From Candidatus Neomarinimicrobiota bacterium (GTDB taxonomy: Bacteria > Fidelibacterota > Marinisomatia > Marinisomatales > S15-B10): 60,066 bases of DNA. The stretch covers positions 1 to 60,066 of the forward strand of contig DTTI01000079.1 in the NCBI GenBank assembly GCA_012964825.1. Reading direction: 5' to 3'. Made by a program: the position numbers and the translations under genes. This document shows positions 17,147-27,367 of the stretch, one piece after another (within the stretch, counting starts at the first letter, position 1; every line of letters starts with the position of its first letter). The notes beneath the pieces are model-generated. The model ran no database searches. It saw only the letters and a list, made by a program, of their open reading frames with translations, and was not told where the DNA came from.

Positions 17147-18241
17147 ATGAACAACACCGCCGCTCTGCTCATGCTGAAGGATGGTCGCTTGTTCCGGGGA
17201 TATTCATTTGGAGCCGAAGGGGAGAACACGGGCGAAGTGTGCTTCAACACAGGGATGACCGGCTATCAGGAAATCCTCACCGATCCTTCCTATTGCGGGC
17301 AGATTGTAACCATGACCTATCCTCACATAGGCAACTACGGTGTCAACCGGGATGATGTTGAATCGAGCAAAATTCAGGTTGCGGGCTTTGTGGTGAGAGA
17401 AGAGACTGAAATACCTTCAAACTATCGTTCAGACCAGTCTTTGGGTGAATATCTTCGTAGTGTCCCAATTGTTGGCATTCAGGGGATCGATACCCGAGCA
17501 CTCACCCGGCACTTGCGGGATTGTGGCGCCATGAATGGTATTATAAGCACAACCGATTTTGATGAAGCTTCACTAAAGAAAAAACTTAAGAACATCCCGT
17601 CCATGGCCGGGCTGGATCTGGTACCCAATGTGACCTGTGAACAATCCTACCATTGGAACGGGAATGCATCTTCCCACAGGGTTGTGGCTATGGACTTTGG
17701 GATCAAGCACAGTATCCTGAGGCTTTTAAACAGCCACGGCTGTGACGTAACCGTGGTGCCGGCAACAACGTCAGCTGATGATATACTGGCACTGAAGCCT
17801 GACGGCATCTTTCTCTCTAACGGTCCGGGAGACCCTTCAACGGTTACTTACGGTATACAAACCATCAAAGAATTGTTGGGGAAAAAACCTGTCTTTGGCA
17901 TCTGTCTTGGTCACCAGTTACTATCATTGGCAGTGGGAGGTTCAACCTATAAACTGAAGTTTGGCCATCGGGGTATCAATCACCCTGTTAAGAATGTTGA
18001 AACTTCTGAAGTTGAGATCACCAGCCATAATCATGGTTTTGCTGTTGATCCTGATTCTCTTCCCGACAATTCAGAGATTACACACTGGAATCTTAATGAT
18101 GATACTGTGGAAGGTTTCAGGTGTAAAGATATTCCTGCCTTTTGTGTCCAATACCACCCGGAAGCTGGACCGGGACCACACGACAGCCGTTACCTGTTTC
18201 GACAGTTTATTGAGATGATGGATAATGCCCAAACGAACTGA
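17147..18241 (+). CDS. carA: Carbamoyl-phosphate synthase small subunit
   Basis: Glutaminase subunit that feeds ammonia to CarB for carbamoyl phosphate, the entry to pyrimidine and arginine synthesis. N-terminal CPSase small-chain domain ([20 protein letters not shown]), then a class I amidotransferase domain with LSNGPGDP, nucleophile Cys253 in GICLGHQLL and His337/Glu339 in YHPEAGPGP. 364 residues, complete. AAGG lies about 10 bases before ATG 17147. It overlaps carB by 17 bases. Confidence 0.97.
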   Translation: MNNTAALLMLKDGRLFRGYSFGAEGENTGEVCFNTGMTGYQEILTDPSYCGQIVTMTYPHIGNYGVNRDDVESSKIQVAGFVVREETEIPSNYRSDQSLGEYLRSVPIVGIQGIDTRALTRHLRDCGAMNGIISTTDFDEASLKKKLKNIPSMAGLDLVPNVTCEQSYHWNGNASSHRVVAMDFGIKHSILRLLNSHGCDVTVVPATTSADDILALKPDGIFLSNGPGDPSTVTYGIQTIKELLGKKPVFGICLGHQLLSLAVGGSTYKLKFGHRGINHPVKNVETSEVEITSHNHGFAVDPDSLPDNSEITHWNLNDDTVEGFRCKDIPAFCVQYHPEAGPGPHDSRYLFRQFIEMMDNAQTN

Positions 18242-21200
18242 CATCAATTCCATCCTGATTATTGGCGCCGGGCCTATCGTCATCGGTCAGGCGTGTGAAT
18301 TCGATTACTCTGGAACACAGGCGTGTAAGGCACTGAAGGAGGAAGGGTATCGCATTATCCTGGTGAACTCCAACCCCGCAACTATCATGACAGATCCGGA
18401 TATGGCGGACGCAACCTATATCGAGCCGCTGACAGTGGAGTCGGTTACAGCCATTATTGAAAAAGAGAAACCTGACGCGCTCCTGCCAACGGTGGGAGGT
18501 CAAACAGCACTGAATTTGACAGTTTCGCTTAAAGAAGCGGGAGTGGTTGATGAACACGGCGTGGAACTTATTGGTGCGGACATTGATGCTATTCAAAGGG
18601 CTGAGGACAGAGAGAAATTCAAAAAGACTATGGAAGGTGTGGGCATCGATATTCCTAAAGGGGGCTTCGCACGATCAAGGGATGAAGCGAAACAGATAGT
18701 TGAAGAAATGGAATTCCCCATGATCATCCGTCCTTCCTTTACACTTGGGGGAACAGGCGGTGCCATGGCCTATAACAACGAAGAGTTCCTGGAACTTGCG
18801 AATAAAGGGTTGGAATCAAGTCCCATCACTGAAGTACTCATCGAAGAGTCCCTCCTCGGATGGAAAGAGTTTGAGCTGGAGGTTATACGCGACCGGAAGG
18901 ATAATGTGATTATCATCTGTTCTATCGAGAATGTCGATCCCATGGGTGTCCATACCGGTGATTCCATCACTGTTGCGCCGGCCCAGACACTCACTGACAT
19001 CGAGTATCAGAAAATGCGAGATTGGTCCATTGATTGTATCCGGGCAATAGGCGTCGATACGGGCGGTTCTAATATCCAGTTTGCGGTAGATCCAGGCACC
19101 GGACGCATGGTCATTATTGAAATGAATCCCAGAGTTTCCCGCTCCTCAGCTCTGGCATCCAAAGCGACGGGTTTTCCTATTGCCAAGGTGGCGGCCAAAC
19201 TTGCTGTAGGCTATACGCTAGATGAGCTTCCTAACGATATCACAGGTAAAACTCTGGCGGCTTTTGAGCCTACCATCGATTATGTGGTGACGAAAGTACC
19301 GAGGTGGGACTTCGAGAAGTTTCCTTCCGCCAGTGGACATCTGGGTGTGCAGATGCAGTCGGTGGGCGAGGCCATGGCAATCGGTCGAACGTTCAGAGAA
19401 TCCCTGCAGAAAGCATTTCGTTCTCTGGAGACTGGCTTGGATGGGTTGGAGCCAAAACCCGGTAAGCGACCGCTGGATATGACAAAGCTGAGATTTGCAA
19501 CCTCCTTTCGACTGTTGAAAATCAGACAGGCCTTTTTAGAGGGTAAGACTGTGGATGAGCTCCATCAGGTAACAAAGATCGACCCGTGGTTCCTACGCCA
19601 AATTGAAAGGATCGTGATGAATCATTCCTCTGAAAAAGGAGGTAATGATTCGCTCAAACAGTTGAAACAGGAAGGATTTTCGGACAGCCAGATCGGTAGG
19701 ATGCTGGAGAAAAGTGAAGAAGAAGTCAGGTTCGCCAGAAAAGAAGCTGGAATCACACCAACGTATAAAGTTGTAGACACTTGTGCCGCCGAATTTGAAG
19801 CAGAGACGCCTTACTGTTACTCCACCTATGAAGAAGAAAATGAAGTAAAACCATTGGATGGAAAGAAGGTAATCATTTTGGGTAGTGGTCCTAATCGTAT
19901 CGGGCAGGGGATTGAGTTCGACTATTGTTGTGTGCAGGCGGTGTTTGCTGTAAGGGAATTGGGGTGGAAGGCCATCATGGTAAACTGTAATCCCGAAACA
20001 GTCTCCACAGATTTTGACATAACAGACCGTCTCTATTTCGAGCCGGTGACATTTGAAGACGTGATGAATATTGTTGATCTTGAACAGCCGGACGGCGTTT
20101 TGGTTCAGTTTGGGGGACAGACACCATTGAATATCGCCCAGCGTCTCATGAATGCCGGAGCACCGATCTTGGGCACCTCTCCGAATGCCATTGATCTTGC
20201 CGAAGACAGGAAAAAGTTTGGCACCATTCTTGATAAGCTCGATATTCCTAAGCCGGAATACGGTACAGCACTCTCGGAGGAAGAAGCAGTTAATGTTACG
20301 GCCAAAATTGGTTATCCTGTTCTTGTCCGTCCGTCTTATGTACTGGGTGGCCGAGCCATGGAGATCGTCTATAACGATCAGCAGCTTCTGGAATATGTCC
20401 GTAGGGCGGCTGATGTATCACCTGAACACCCTATCCTCATCGATGTATTTCTGGAGGACGCATTCGAATTTGATGTGGACGCTCTTTGCGACGGAGAGCA
20501 GGTTTATGTGGCCGGTGTGATGCAGCACATCGAGGAGGCGGGCATCCACAGCGGAGATTCATCATGCGTGCTTCCACCATACTGGCTCACGGCCAGTGGT
20601 TTGAAAAAAATAGAGGAATATACCAAGCAGATCACCTTGGAGCTTGGAGTGCAAGGTTTGATCAATATTCAGTTTGCCGAAAAGGGTGGAACTGTTTATG
20701 TACTGGAGGCAAACCCCAGAGCCAGCAGGACGGTGCCGTTCGTCAGTAAGGCGACGGATGTGCCGCTAGCTAAGATTGCCACCGGTATTGCTCTGGGTAA
20801 GACACTTTCGGACTATAAACTTTCAGAATATTCCACCAACGGCCACATTGCCGTTAAGAAACCTGTCTTTCCTTTCAATAAGTTTCCAGAAGAAAACGTG
20901 TTTTTAGGTCCTGAAATGAAGTCCACCGGAGAGGTGATGGGTATAGCCCCAAGTTTTGGTGATGCTTTCGCTAAAGCGATTACAGGTGACGGTCAGTCGC
21001 TTCCCACTTCCGGAAAGGCGTTTGTGTCCGTAAATGATAACGATAAGATGAAAGTGCTTCCCATTGTTCGCGATATTACTGAGCTGGGATTTGAGGTGGT
21101 AGCTACAGAGGGGACAGCCCAAACATGCCGACGAAACGGAATCAAGGCTGAAAAGATTTTCAAAGTAGGTGAAGGACGACCCAACGTTGTAGACGGCATA

Positions 21201-21401
21201 AAAAATGGGGCAATCCAATTGGTCGTAAACACACCGCTGGGAGCTCAGTCCCGCTATGATGAATATGCCATTGGTCGGGCCGCTATCCAGGCAAGAATAC
21301 CCATTGTCACCACACTGTCTGGTGCTCAAGCAGCTGTGCGGGCCATTCGATCAAGGGATCGGAACGAAGTGCGGTCCCTTCAGGAAATCCATGGTAAATA
21401 A
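18225..21401 (+). CDS. carB: Carbamoyl-phosphate synthase large subunit
   Basis: Synthetase subunit: two homologous ATP-grasp halves phosphorylate bicarbonate and carbamate. First half opens [20 protein letters not shown] and carries [13 protein letters not shown]; second half opens [20 protein letters not shown] and carries [12 protein letters not shown]. The C-terminal 130 residues are the allosteric MGS-like domain ([23 protein letters not shown]). 1,058 residues, full length. The start ATG lies inside the end of carA, so translation is coupled. Confidence 0.98.
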   Translation: MPKRTDINSILIIGAGPIVIGQACEFDYSGTQACKALKEEGYRIILVNSNPATIMTDPDMADATYIEPLTVESVTAIIEKEKPDALLPTVGGQTALNLTVSLKEAGVVDEHGVELIGADIDAIQRAEDREKFKKTMEGVGIDIPKGGFARSRDEAKQIVEEMEFPMIIRPSFTLGGTGGAMAYNNEEFLELANKGLESSPITEVLIEESLLGWKEFELEVIRDRKDNVIIICSIENVDPMGVHTGDSITVAPAQTLTDIEYQKMRDWSIDCIRAIGVDTGGSNIQFAVDPGTGRMVIIEMNPRVSRSSALASKATGFPIAKVAAKLAVGYTLDELPNDITGKTLAAFEPTIDYVVTKVPRWDFEKFPSASGHLGVQMQSVGEAMAIGRTFRESLQKAFRSLETGLDGLEPKPGKRPLDMTKLRFATSFRLLKIRQAFLEGKTVDELHQVTKIDPWFLRQIERIVMNHSSEKGGNDSLKQLKQEGFSDSQIGRMLEKSEEEVRFARKEAGITPTYKVVDTCAAEFEAETPYCYSTYEEENEVKPLDGKKVIILGSGPNRIGQGIEFDYCCVQAVFAVRELGWKAIMVNCNPETVSTDFDITDRLYFEPVTFEDVMNIVDLEQPDGVLVQFGGQTPLNIAQRLMNAGAPILGTSPNAIDLAEDRKKFGTILDKLDIPKPEYGTALSEEEAVNVTAKIGYPVLVRPSYVLGGRAMEIVYNDQQLLEYVRRAADVSPEHPILIDVFLEDAFEFDVDALCDGEQVYVAGVMQHIEEAGIHSGDSSCVLPPYWLTASGLKKIEEYTKQITLELGVQGLINIQFAEKGGTVYVLEANPRASRTVPFVSKATDVPLAKIATGIALGKTLSDYKLSEYSTNGHIAVKKPVFPFNKFPEENVFLGPEMKSTGEVMGIAPSFGDAFAKAITGDGQSLPTSGKAFVSVNDNDKMKVLPIVRDITELGFEVVATEGTAQTCRRNGIKAEKIFKVGEGRPNVVDGIKNGAIQLVVNTPLGAQSRYDEYAIGRAAIQARIPIVTTLSGAQAAVRAIRSRDRNEVRSLQEIHGK

Positions 21402-21465
21402 TAACTTTAGGAAATTGTTTTGATAATGGGGAAACTATATTTTCTAACTTTACCGGAGGCATACA

Positions 21466-22605
21466 TTGATAATGAAAAGATTCCTCAAAACTGTATCTGA
21501 ACCAATCTCCATGGTTTTTCTCGGTTTGCTCTTTTTTCCATTTCTTAGTGCACTAAGTGCAAAAAGTTTACCGCTTCACACATTGAAGCTTCCAGACGGC
21601 TTCTCAATCGAGGTCTATGCAGACAATGTCCCCAACGCACGGTCTATGATTCGCAGTGACAAAGGGACCTTGTTTGTGGGGACGCGCCGCCGGGGTTACG
21701 TTTATGCTCTTCGGGATGAAGACGGTGATTATATTGCTGAAAAAGTGTACACAATTGCTGAAGGGCTAAATATGCCTAACGGTGTAGCTGTTAAAGATGG
21801 TGATCTGTATGTGGCCGAGGTGAATCGTGTCCTTCGATTTGATGATATTGAAAAACACTTAGCCGATCCGCCGAAGCCGGTGGTAGTCTATGACGGTTAT
21901 CCATCAGATAGCCACCATGGATGGAAATTTATTCGTTTCGGCCCTGATGGTCGACTCTACGTACAGGTGGGAGCACCGTGCAATATCTGTGATGAAGAGA
22001 ATGAGGTGTATGGATCCATCACGAGTCTGAAGCCGGACGGGAGTGACATGCAGATCTACGCCCGTGGCGTCCGAAATTCTGTAGGTTTCGACTGGCATCC
22101 CGTAACGGGGGAGCTGTGGTTTACGGATAACGGCAGGGACTGGCTCGGAGACGACCTGCCGCCTGATGAATTAAACAGAGCCAGCGAACCGGGTCAGCAC
22201 TTTGGTTTCCCCTATTGTCACGGCGGCGAGATATTGGATCCTGAATTTGGCGCAGGTCATGATTGTGAGGACTATGAAGCACCTGCAAGGAAACTTGCTC
22301 CGCATGTGGCCGCCATCGGGATGCGCTTTTACACTGGAAATCTGTTTCCGAAGAAGTACAGGAATCAGATATTCATTGCTGAACACGGCTCATGGAACAG
22401 AAGTGTTCCTCTTGGCTACCGTATCATGTTTGTGGAGCTAGACGGAAATGATGTGATAAGCTACAAGGTTTTTGCTGAAGGATGGTTACAGAAGGATAAG
22501 CCTTGGGGCCGCCCGGCTGATGTAGAGGTCCTGCCCGATGGTAGTCTTTTGATTTCGGATGATCATGCCGGTGCCATTTATCGAGTATTTTACTCAGACC
22601 GCTGA
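21466..22605 (+). CDS. Sorbosone dehydrogenase-like PQQ-type beta-propeller protein, exported
   Basis: Soluble-glucose-dehydrogenase/sorbosone-dehydrogenase superfamily beta-propeller. Signal peptide in the first 30 residues. Family signature: LPDGFSIEVYADNVPNARSM, LFVGTRRRGYVYAL, LNMPNGVAV, the FGPDGRLYVQVGAPCN block, YARGVRNSVGFDWHP, LWFTDNGRD and IAEHGSWNRS, ending with GRPADVEVLPDGSLLISDDHAGAIYR quoted only in part: GRPADVEVLPDG. About 380 residues, usual length. GGAGG at 21455-21459 is 6 bases from the TTG at 21466 and 12 from the ATG at 21472, so the TTG start is favoured. Oxidoreductase substrate, and whether PQQ is really used, cannot be told. Confidence 0.85.
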   Translation: MIMKRFLKTVSEPISMVFLGLLFFPFLSALSAKSLPLHTLKLPDGFSIEVYADNVPNARSMIRSDKGTLFVGTRRRGYVYALRDEDGDYIAEKVYTIAEGLNMPNGVAVKDGDLYVAEVNRVLRFDDIEKHLADPPKPVVVYDGYPSDSHHGWKFIRFGPDGRLYVQVGAPCNICDEENEVYGSITSLKPDGSDMQIYARGVRNSVGFDWHPVTGELWFTDNGRDWLGDDLPPDELNRASEPGQHFGFPYCHGGEILDPEFGAGHDCEDYEAPARKLAPHVAAIGMRFYTGNLFPKKYRNQIFIAEHGSWNRSVPLGYRIMFVELDGNDVISYKVFAEGWLQKDKPWGRPADVEVLPDGSLLISDDHAGAIYRVFYSDR

Positions 22606-22664
22606 CCTGGGTTTCTAAAGAATAACCCTGATCAAATAATAATATCAGGCGGGACGTTCCGTTT

Positions 22665-22931
22665 TCAGCGGATCGGAAGCAAGTGTCCCAAAATATACCC
22701 GATCAGTATCCCAATCAGGAGAGCGACGGTCAGCACTCTGGAACGGAGCACTTCTTTGTTATAGCCTTTCCGGATGGCGACCATACTGACGATAGAGGCG
22801 AGGCCATTTATGAGCCAGAAGAAAGGTAGTGTAAAAATATTAACGATTAGGGGGCCAACTACGGGAACCAGGGAAATAATGACGCCCAGTCCGGCAAATG
22901 CTTTGGTGAAAAGTCCAAGCGTTATGGTCAC
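22665..22931 (-). CDS. Small membrane protein, N terminus possibly shifted by an A7 run
   Basis: At least 88 residues with about three hydrophobic segments (AGLGVIISLVPVVGPLIV, the INGLASIVSMVAI stretch, VLTVALLIGILIGYILG) and no recognised domain. The frame begins at GTG 22931, but it stays open upstream to CTG 22943 with no good start. If one A is removed from the run of seven (22944-22950, minus strand), an ATG at 22956 joins in frame and gives MLKKLIAIVTITLGLF, a far more natural N terminus. So either this gene is damaged by a 1-base insertion, expressed by slippage, or starts at GTG. Last gene of the glycosyltransferase operon. Confidence 0.55.
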   Translation of the reverse strand: MTITLGLFTKAFAGLGVIISLVPVVGPLIVNIFTLPFFWLINGLASIVSMVAIRKGYNKEVLRSRVLTVALLIGILIGYILGHLLPIR

Positions 22932-22939
22932 AATAGCGA

Positions 22940-23065
22940 TCAGTTTTTTTCAACATGAAACTGAAGAAGGATAACAATGCCAGTGAGAATGCCGAGCCAG
23001 AGCAGAAGGGTTTGGCCGTATTCCTGAAGGAAGGGCTTTTTTATATCTGAATTTTGGTTAGTCAC
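22940..23065 (-). CDS. Tiny single-span membrane protein (41 aa)
   Basis: 41-residue frame from GTG 23065 to TGA 22940: hydrophilic start (TNQNSDIKKPFLQEYG), one membrane span (LLLWLGILTGIVILLQF) and a short charged end (HVEKN). The GTG overlaps the stop of the upstream DUF3108-like gene by 8 bases, and its own stop lies at the head of the next small membrane gene, so it fills the interval exactly. No family recognised. Too short for standard gene callers; support is topology plus tight packing. Confidence 0.5.
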   Translation of the reverse strand: MTNQNSDIKKPFLQEYGQTLLLWLGILTGIVILLQFHVEKN

Positions 23066-23792
23066 TTTTCAGCTTAGCTGTCAATGTAATTCCACGAACT
23101 GACACTTCAGCACGTAATATCCTCCTGTCACCATTTTTCTCTATCCATAGCTGGCGAACACATCCGTCCAGCACAATCCCCCATGAAAAGACATCTGATA
23201 CTTCAAGAAGCTCTACATTATCACCGTCATCAAGTTCCAAGTCGAGTCGGTAGTGATCAGCAAGAACTTCCTCAGATCCCACTGCAATGTCTTCAGACTC
23301 GACCCAAAGATAACGCCCCCGATACGGTTTACCATCGTGCTCCACGGGCCACCAGACAGTATCGAGTTTTTCCCATGGGAGCTTGCGAGCACGCATGAGA
23401 AGAGAGAAGATATTGTGGCTCCCTTCAGGGCGGCTATATGATTGTTTAGATGTTTCATATTTTCTCGTCTCCGGATTCCAGCTCAGTTTGAAAGAATAGT
23501 CGGCGTTCGGTTGGTTGATGGTGGAAGCATATTGTGTCATCTGGAAAGTCTGTGAGCTGTACCATGTGTTGTACTGATTATCGATGGCAAAGAAGTAGTC
23601 AAAGACGTTTTTTGTCTTAGCACTGAAGTTTAGTCTCATTTGATTTTGCTCAACCGTTTTATTCACCATGGTCACATCGACGCAGGGGATCTTCAATAAA
23701 GTAACGGTATAATGAAGCTTTTCCTCATTGTCATCAGCTTGAAGCAGCACCATCACTAGGCCGCCCACTAACCATCGGTGAATAATGTTCAT
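23058..23792 (-). CDS. DUF3108-like exported protein
   Basis: 244-residue protein with an N-terminal signal (MNIIHRWLVGGLVMVLLQA) and a beta-rich body: LHYTVTLLKIPCVDVTMVN, NVFDYFFAIDNQYNTWYSS, RYLWVESEDIAVGSEE, then a C-terminal sheet. The pattern resembles DUF3108 periplasmic proteins; function unknown. The frame is open 40 codons further upstream inside the glycosyltransferase gene, but ATG 23792 forms an ATGA overlap with that gene's stop and starts the signal peptide, so it is the chosen start. Confidence 0.7.
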   Translation of the reverse strand: MNIIHRWLVGGLVMVLLQADDNEEKLHYTVTLLKIPCVDVTMVNKTVEQNQMRLNFSAKTKNVFDYFFAIDNQYNTWYSSQTFQMTQYASTINQPNADYSFKLSWNPETRKYETSKQSYSRPEGSHNIFSLLMRARKLPWEKLDTVWWPVEHDGKPYRGRYLWVESEDIAVGSEEVLADHYRLDLELDDGDNVELLEVSDVFSWGIVLDGCVRQLWIEKNGDRRILRAEVSVRGITLTAKLKSD

Positions 23793-24913
23793 TCCGATTG
23801 GCGGCCTCCCCATGTTACCGTTTTCCCGGTGAGGGTGGTTAGGCCTATATAGACAACATAAGGCATCTGCAACAGAAACCACGGGACGAAAGCCTTCCTC
23901 AAATCGCGACATTTAAACAGGCTTGTGGCTTTGGCCATCATAAATCCCTCAGCAAGGAATTTAATGGTGAGGCCGTTTGTGAGTGAAGATAGTGAACCTA
24001 AACCGAAAATGAGTCCGATTGCAGAAGCCACCGGGAAGAGGTTTGCCAGAAATGTTGTGACAATGGCAAAAAAGAATAGCGGATTTGCTTCTTTGAAATA
24101 GAGAGCATCTGACGCCCATCGGATGCGCTGCGAAACGAACTCACTTCTGGTTTTGCAGGGGGAAGTTCTGGTAAATGAGTTCGGATCAAGTGCTGACACG
24201 ATCTCCCAGGAAGTTTTTTTTCTAACAGATTGGAGTAGAAAATTGTCATCGCCACCAAGGGCATCAGCGAAAGTTGAAAATCCGTCCACTTCATCAAATC
24301 CGGCTCGACGGTATGCCAGGTTTTGTCCCGTACAGGCGAAAGGGACACCAAACTGGGCCGTACTTCTGGCGGCGGCGGAAAGCATTAGAAAATCGAGGGC
24401 CTCGATTTGCTGATTAAGTCTTTCGTTTGAATTAACCTGAGAATAACCAATTACGAGCCCCACTTCAGGGGCGAAATAGGAAATCATAGTTTCGACCCAG
24501 CGACTGGTAACGCGGCAATCAGCGTCTGTGACCAAAACGATTTCTCCTTTGGATACTCTGATTCCCACATCCAGCGCCCGTTTTTTATTCTTTAAATGAG
24601 GTGATCCTTTCTGTGAGCTCACGAGTTTGACGTTTGGATAACACTGGGAAAAGGCCTGGACCAGATTTGGTGTAATATCGCTGGATTCATCATCCACAAT
24701 GATTATTTCGTAACTATCAACGGGGTAGGTCTGGTGGGTCACATCCTGAAGAATGTTTTCGATATGATCTTTCTCATTCCGAGCCGGAATCACAATGGAT
24801 ACAAACGGCTGATTCTCAGTCCGGGTTTCCCTTGTGGAGAAGAGTCCCAAAAAGAAAAAGAGCAGGATGGCAGCATAGAGGGTGACCGTCAGAGAAAATA
24901 GGGCGGCAAACAT
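23789..24913 (-). CDS. Membrane-associated family 2 glycosyltransferase
   Basis: GT2 enzyme with an N-terminal membrane anchor (residues 2-24) and hydrophobic C-terminal segments. Motifs: SIVIPARNEKDHI at 39-51, IIIVDDESSD (UDP-binding), DAD at 130-132 for metal and sugar nucleotide, GQNLAYRRAGFDEVDGF, GDDNFLL, and QRIRW (QxxRW) near 265. This layout is that of processive or lipid-linked sugar transferases. 374 residues. It sits between mgtE and the DUF3108-like gene, away from the larger polysaccharide cluster. Acceptor unknown. Confidence 0.87.
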   Translation of the reverse strand: MFAALFSLTVTLYAAILLFFFLGLFSTRETRTENQPFVSIVIPARNEKDHIENILQDVTHQTYPVDSYEIIIVDDESSDITPNLVQAFSQCYPNVKLVSSQKGSPHLKNKKRALDVGIRVSKGEIVLVTDADCRVTSRWVETMISYFAPEVGLVIGYSQVNSNERLNQQIEALDFLMLSAAARSTAQFGVPFACTGQNLAYRRAGFDEVDGFSTFADALGGDDNFLLQSVRKKTSWEIVSALDPNSFTRTSPCKTRSEFVSQRIRWASDALYFKEANPLFFFAIVTTFLANLFPVASAIGLIFGLGSLSSLTNGLTIKFLAEGFMMAKATSLFKCRDLRKAFVPWFLLQMPYVVYIGLTTLTGKTVTWGGRQSE

Positions 24914-24922
24914 TCCTACCGC

Positions 24923-26320
24923 TCAGATGGAAGAGATAAAGGAGACAGCGATGAGAAAATAGGCGAGGAGACCGAAAATATCGATAGCTGTAGTGACGAA
25001 CGGTCCGGAGGCAATGGCCGGGTCCACATCCAGCTTTCTCAGGACGATGGGGACCAGTGTGCCGATGGATGTGGCAATAATCATGGACACACAGATGGCC
25101 AGTCCAACTACAAGCCCCAGTTCAGGAGGGGCATCTATGAACTTCAGCATGGCCACCGCGCCCAGAAGAATTCCGTAGAAAATTCCCAGGATTAATCCAA
25201 CCCGCATTTCCTTCCAGATAACAGACCCAATTTTTGAGAGCTGCAATCTTCCTGTGGCAAAGCCACGGACAATGATAGTGGATGATTGTGTTCCCACATT
25301 ACCCCCCATACCGATAATGACAGGAATAAAGGCTGCCAGTACGATGACCGATTCCAATAAAGGTTCAAACGTGCCGATGACATAGGCTGCGATGGTGCCA
25401 CCGATCCAGCTGGCGAAGAGCCAGGGAAGACGCAGCTTGACATTATCAAATGTGGACTTCATAAGTATCTCTCTGTCCTTTCCGATACCTGCCATTTGGA
25501 GGAAGTCTTCAGTGGCCTCTTCGCGAATCACGTCCACAACATCATCTACAGTGACAATACCAAGAAGCGTTGAATTGTTATCTACCACTGGGATGGCCAG
25601 TAGATTGTATTGTGAGACAAGCCGGGCCACTTCCTCTTGGTCTCTATCAGGAGTAACCGATACAACATTTCGCTCCATGATTCCTTTCAATTCAGCACCG
25701 GCGGGTGCTGTTACAAGATCACGCAACGATACAACACCCGTCAGATGAAATTCTTTATCCGTGACATAAAGATAAAAGACCATCTCGGCCTCTTCCGAAC
25801 TCTGAATGGCTGTGATAGCATCCATAGCCTTTGTCGATTCAGGGAGGGAGAAAACATCCAAGGACATAATTCCGCCGGCACTGTCCTCGGCGTAGGCCAT
25901 GAGCTCTTCCAACTCCTCGGATTCCTTTTTCTGTAGTGTTTCAAGGATTGCTTGGGCTTTCTCATCCTCCAGAAGATTAAGTATATCAGCCACATCATCG
26001 GAACCTATGTCGCTCAGCATGGCTGCTACATCGGCTGGCTCTAGCGGAGACAACAATTCAGAGATGATGGACTCATCTAGTTCGCTGAGCAGTTCTCCCG
26101 TTACTTCCTCGCTCTCTCGGATGAGGGCGAAGACAAAACTTTTCTCTGGTTCATTGAAATAACGGAAAAGCAGTGCCAGGTCGGCCGCATGAATTTTTTC
26201 GATGAGCCGTCGCAGATTGGCATTGGCCTTCCGGCGTATAAATCGGCGGAAAGTGTCGAGGAGAACAGCCACTTCCGTGCCGAGCATGGATGATGACCCC
26301 ATTGGATGTGTTGACATCAT
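24923..26320 (-). CDS. mgtE: MgtE-type magnesium transporter
   Basis: Inner-membrane Mg2+ channel/transporter. Cytosolic MgtE N domain (about 40-145, with LLSELDESIISELLSPLEPADVA in part: LLSPLEPADVAAML), a CBS pair (about 150-270, with GIVTVDDVVDVIREEATED in part: VTVDDVVDVI), then five membrane helices containing the conserved pore motif GMGGNVGTQSSTIIVRG and SGPFVTTAIDIFGLL. 465 residues, typical. Starts 1 base after the CPBP protease stop and ends 9 bases before the glycosyltransferase start. MgtE N and CBS domains usually gate the pore by intracellular Mg2+. Confidence 0.95.
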   Translation of the reverse strand: MMSTHPMGSSSMLGTEVAVLLDTFRRFIRRKANANLRRLIEKIHAADLALLFRYFNEPEKSFVFALIRESEEVTGELLSELDESIISELLSPLEPADVAAMLSDIGSDDVADILNLLEDEKAQAILETLQKKESEELEELMAYAEDSAGGIMSLDVFSLPESTKAMDAITAIQSSEEAEMVFYLYVTDKEFHLTGVVSLRDLVTAPAGAELKGIMERNVVSVTPDRDQEEVARLVSQYNLLAIPVVDNNSTLLGIVTVDDVVDVIREEATEDFLQMAGIGKDREILMKSTFDNVKLRLPWLFASWIGGTIAAYVIGTFEPLLESVIVLAAFIPVIIGMGGNVGTQSSTIIVRGFATGRLQLSKIGSVIWKEMRVGLILGIFYGILLGAVAMLKFIDAPPELGLVVGLAICVSMIIATSIGTLVPIVLRKLDVDPAIASGPFVTTAIDIFGLLAYFLIAVSFISSI

Positions 26321-26321
26321 C

Positions 26322-27116
26322 TTAACTGTCCTCTACCGGTGTTAAATCCCTGTTAAGTTGCCTGAAACCAAAAATTGTCATGGTGGTGCCAATTGCAAGA
26401 ATTAGTGGAGAAACATGACCATTCCAGTCGTACCAACCCTCGAAAAAGTCCCCCCAGTTCGCAAAACTGAATGCGATACCGTTATTGATTCCATGAAGGA
26501 CCATACTGGGAAAGATGGAGTTTGTAATCCATGCCAGGTAACCCATGACAAGGCCTAGGAGATAAATCTGAACAGCCCAGTAAGGAATGAGGTGGATAAC
26601 AGCAAAAAATAGGCTTCCCACAAGAACTGCCCGTGTGACATCCTGCCATTGTTTTTCAAGGACCTGCTGGAGAAAACCGCGAAAAAGAACCTCCTCTGAG
26701 AAAGCAGCCAGGGGCACAGCACCAATAAAAATAAGTGTCAGTGATAGCGGGTTATCCACTGCCAGGAATTGTCCCAATTGGTCCAGCCACTGAGGTGGCG
26801 GGATAATTAGTGCAATAATCCGCTCCAGTTCATCGGCCCAGACCACAATCCCACAAGATATCAAGGCTGACAACAGTAATGTTCTCTTTGAGACGGGATT
26901 GATTCTTAATGTTTCCCCCAGATTTACCTTACTCCGGGTGAGGATTATGATGAGAGGGACAACGAGCAAAAGTTCGCCTACGATGAGTGTGGTTGGAAGA
27001 AATGTTTGACCGGCCGGATCAACCAGCAGAATGAGCGCAGAAGTGAGAAAGCCGGAAAAAAGCAAAGAAAGTGTGACGAGGATGAATGCTCCTCTTACTG
27101 TAAATATTACACTCAT
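26322..27116 (-). CDS. CPBP-family intramembrane glutamic endopeptidase
   Basis: Integral-membrane protease of the CAAX prenyl endopeptidase 2/Abi family. About eight membrane spans. Catalytic motifs in order: EEVLFRG with Glu141, Glu142 and Arg146; FAVIH at 171-175; HGINN at 208-212. 264 residues. The ATG overlaps the stop of the small upstream ORF by 4 bases and mgtE follows directly, so all three are one transcript. Substrate unknown. Confidence 0.9.
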   Translation of the reverse strand: MSVIFTVRGAFILVTLSLLFSGFLTSALILLVDPAGQTFLPTTLIVGELLLVVPLIIILTRSKVNLGETLRINPVSKRTLLLSALISCGIVVWADELERIIALIIPPPQWLDQLGQFLAVDNPLSLTLIFIGAVPLAAFSEEVLFRGFLQQVLEKQWQDVTRAVLVGSLFFAVIHLIPYWAVQIYLLGLVMGYLAWITNSIFPSMVLHGINNGIAFSFANWGDFFEGWYDWNGHVSPLILAIGTTMTIFGFRQLNRDLTPVEDS

Positions 27117-27319
27117 GGGGTTCCGGTTCCTTGCTCATCTCTGGAGATGCTTCCATCACGGTCAAGGTAACTTAAAGAATTGGTTAGGGAAAACCAAGGT
27201 GACGGTATAAACGCCTGAGTCACTTTAAGGGGAGGTGATTCTTTAATAAATTGACTGGCTTTATCAAGGGGGGGAGTAGAATCGAAAGTCGTCACCAAAG
27301 CGATGAAAGATTTGGACAT
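27113..27319 (-). CDS. Small hypothetical protein coupled to the CPBP gene
   Basis: 68-residue frame starting MSKSFIALVTTFDSTPP at ATG 27319 and ending with an ATGA overlap with the CPBP protease start. No family, signal peptide or membrane span seen; composition is unremarkable. The 4-base overlap and co-orientation are the only support. No clear Shine-Dalgarno. Confidence 0.4.
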   Translation of the reverse strand: MSKSFIALVTTFDSTPPLDKASQFIKESPPLKVTQAFIPSPWFSLTNSLSYLDRDGSISRDEQGTGTP

Positions 27320-27328
27320 GGGCCCTGC

Positions 27329-27345
27329 AAAACCGATCCGGTTTT
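27329..27345. repeat. Short inverted repeat between trmH-like gene and small ORF
   Basis: AAAACCG (27329-27335) and CGGTTTT (27339-27345) form a perfect 7-bp inverted repeat with a 3-base centre. It lies in the 48-base gap after the methyltransferase stop. It could be a weak terminator or an operator; no separate T run follows, so the role is open. Confidence 0.4.
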
Positions 27346-27367
27346 AGCGTAATACCAGAACGTTACA

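Noticed and set aside
22630-22650. CCTGAT / ATCAGG hairpin between two convergent genes as terminator
   Set aside because: Only 6 bp with an AT-rich loop and no T run on either strand.
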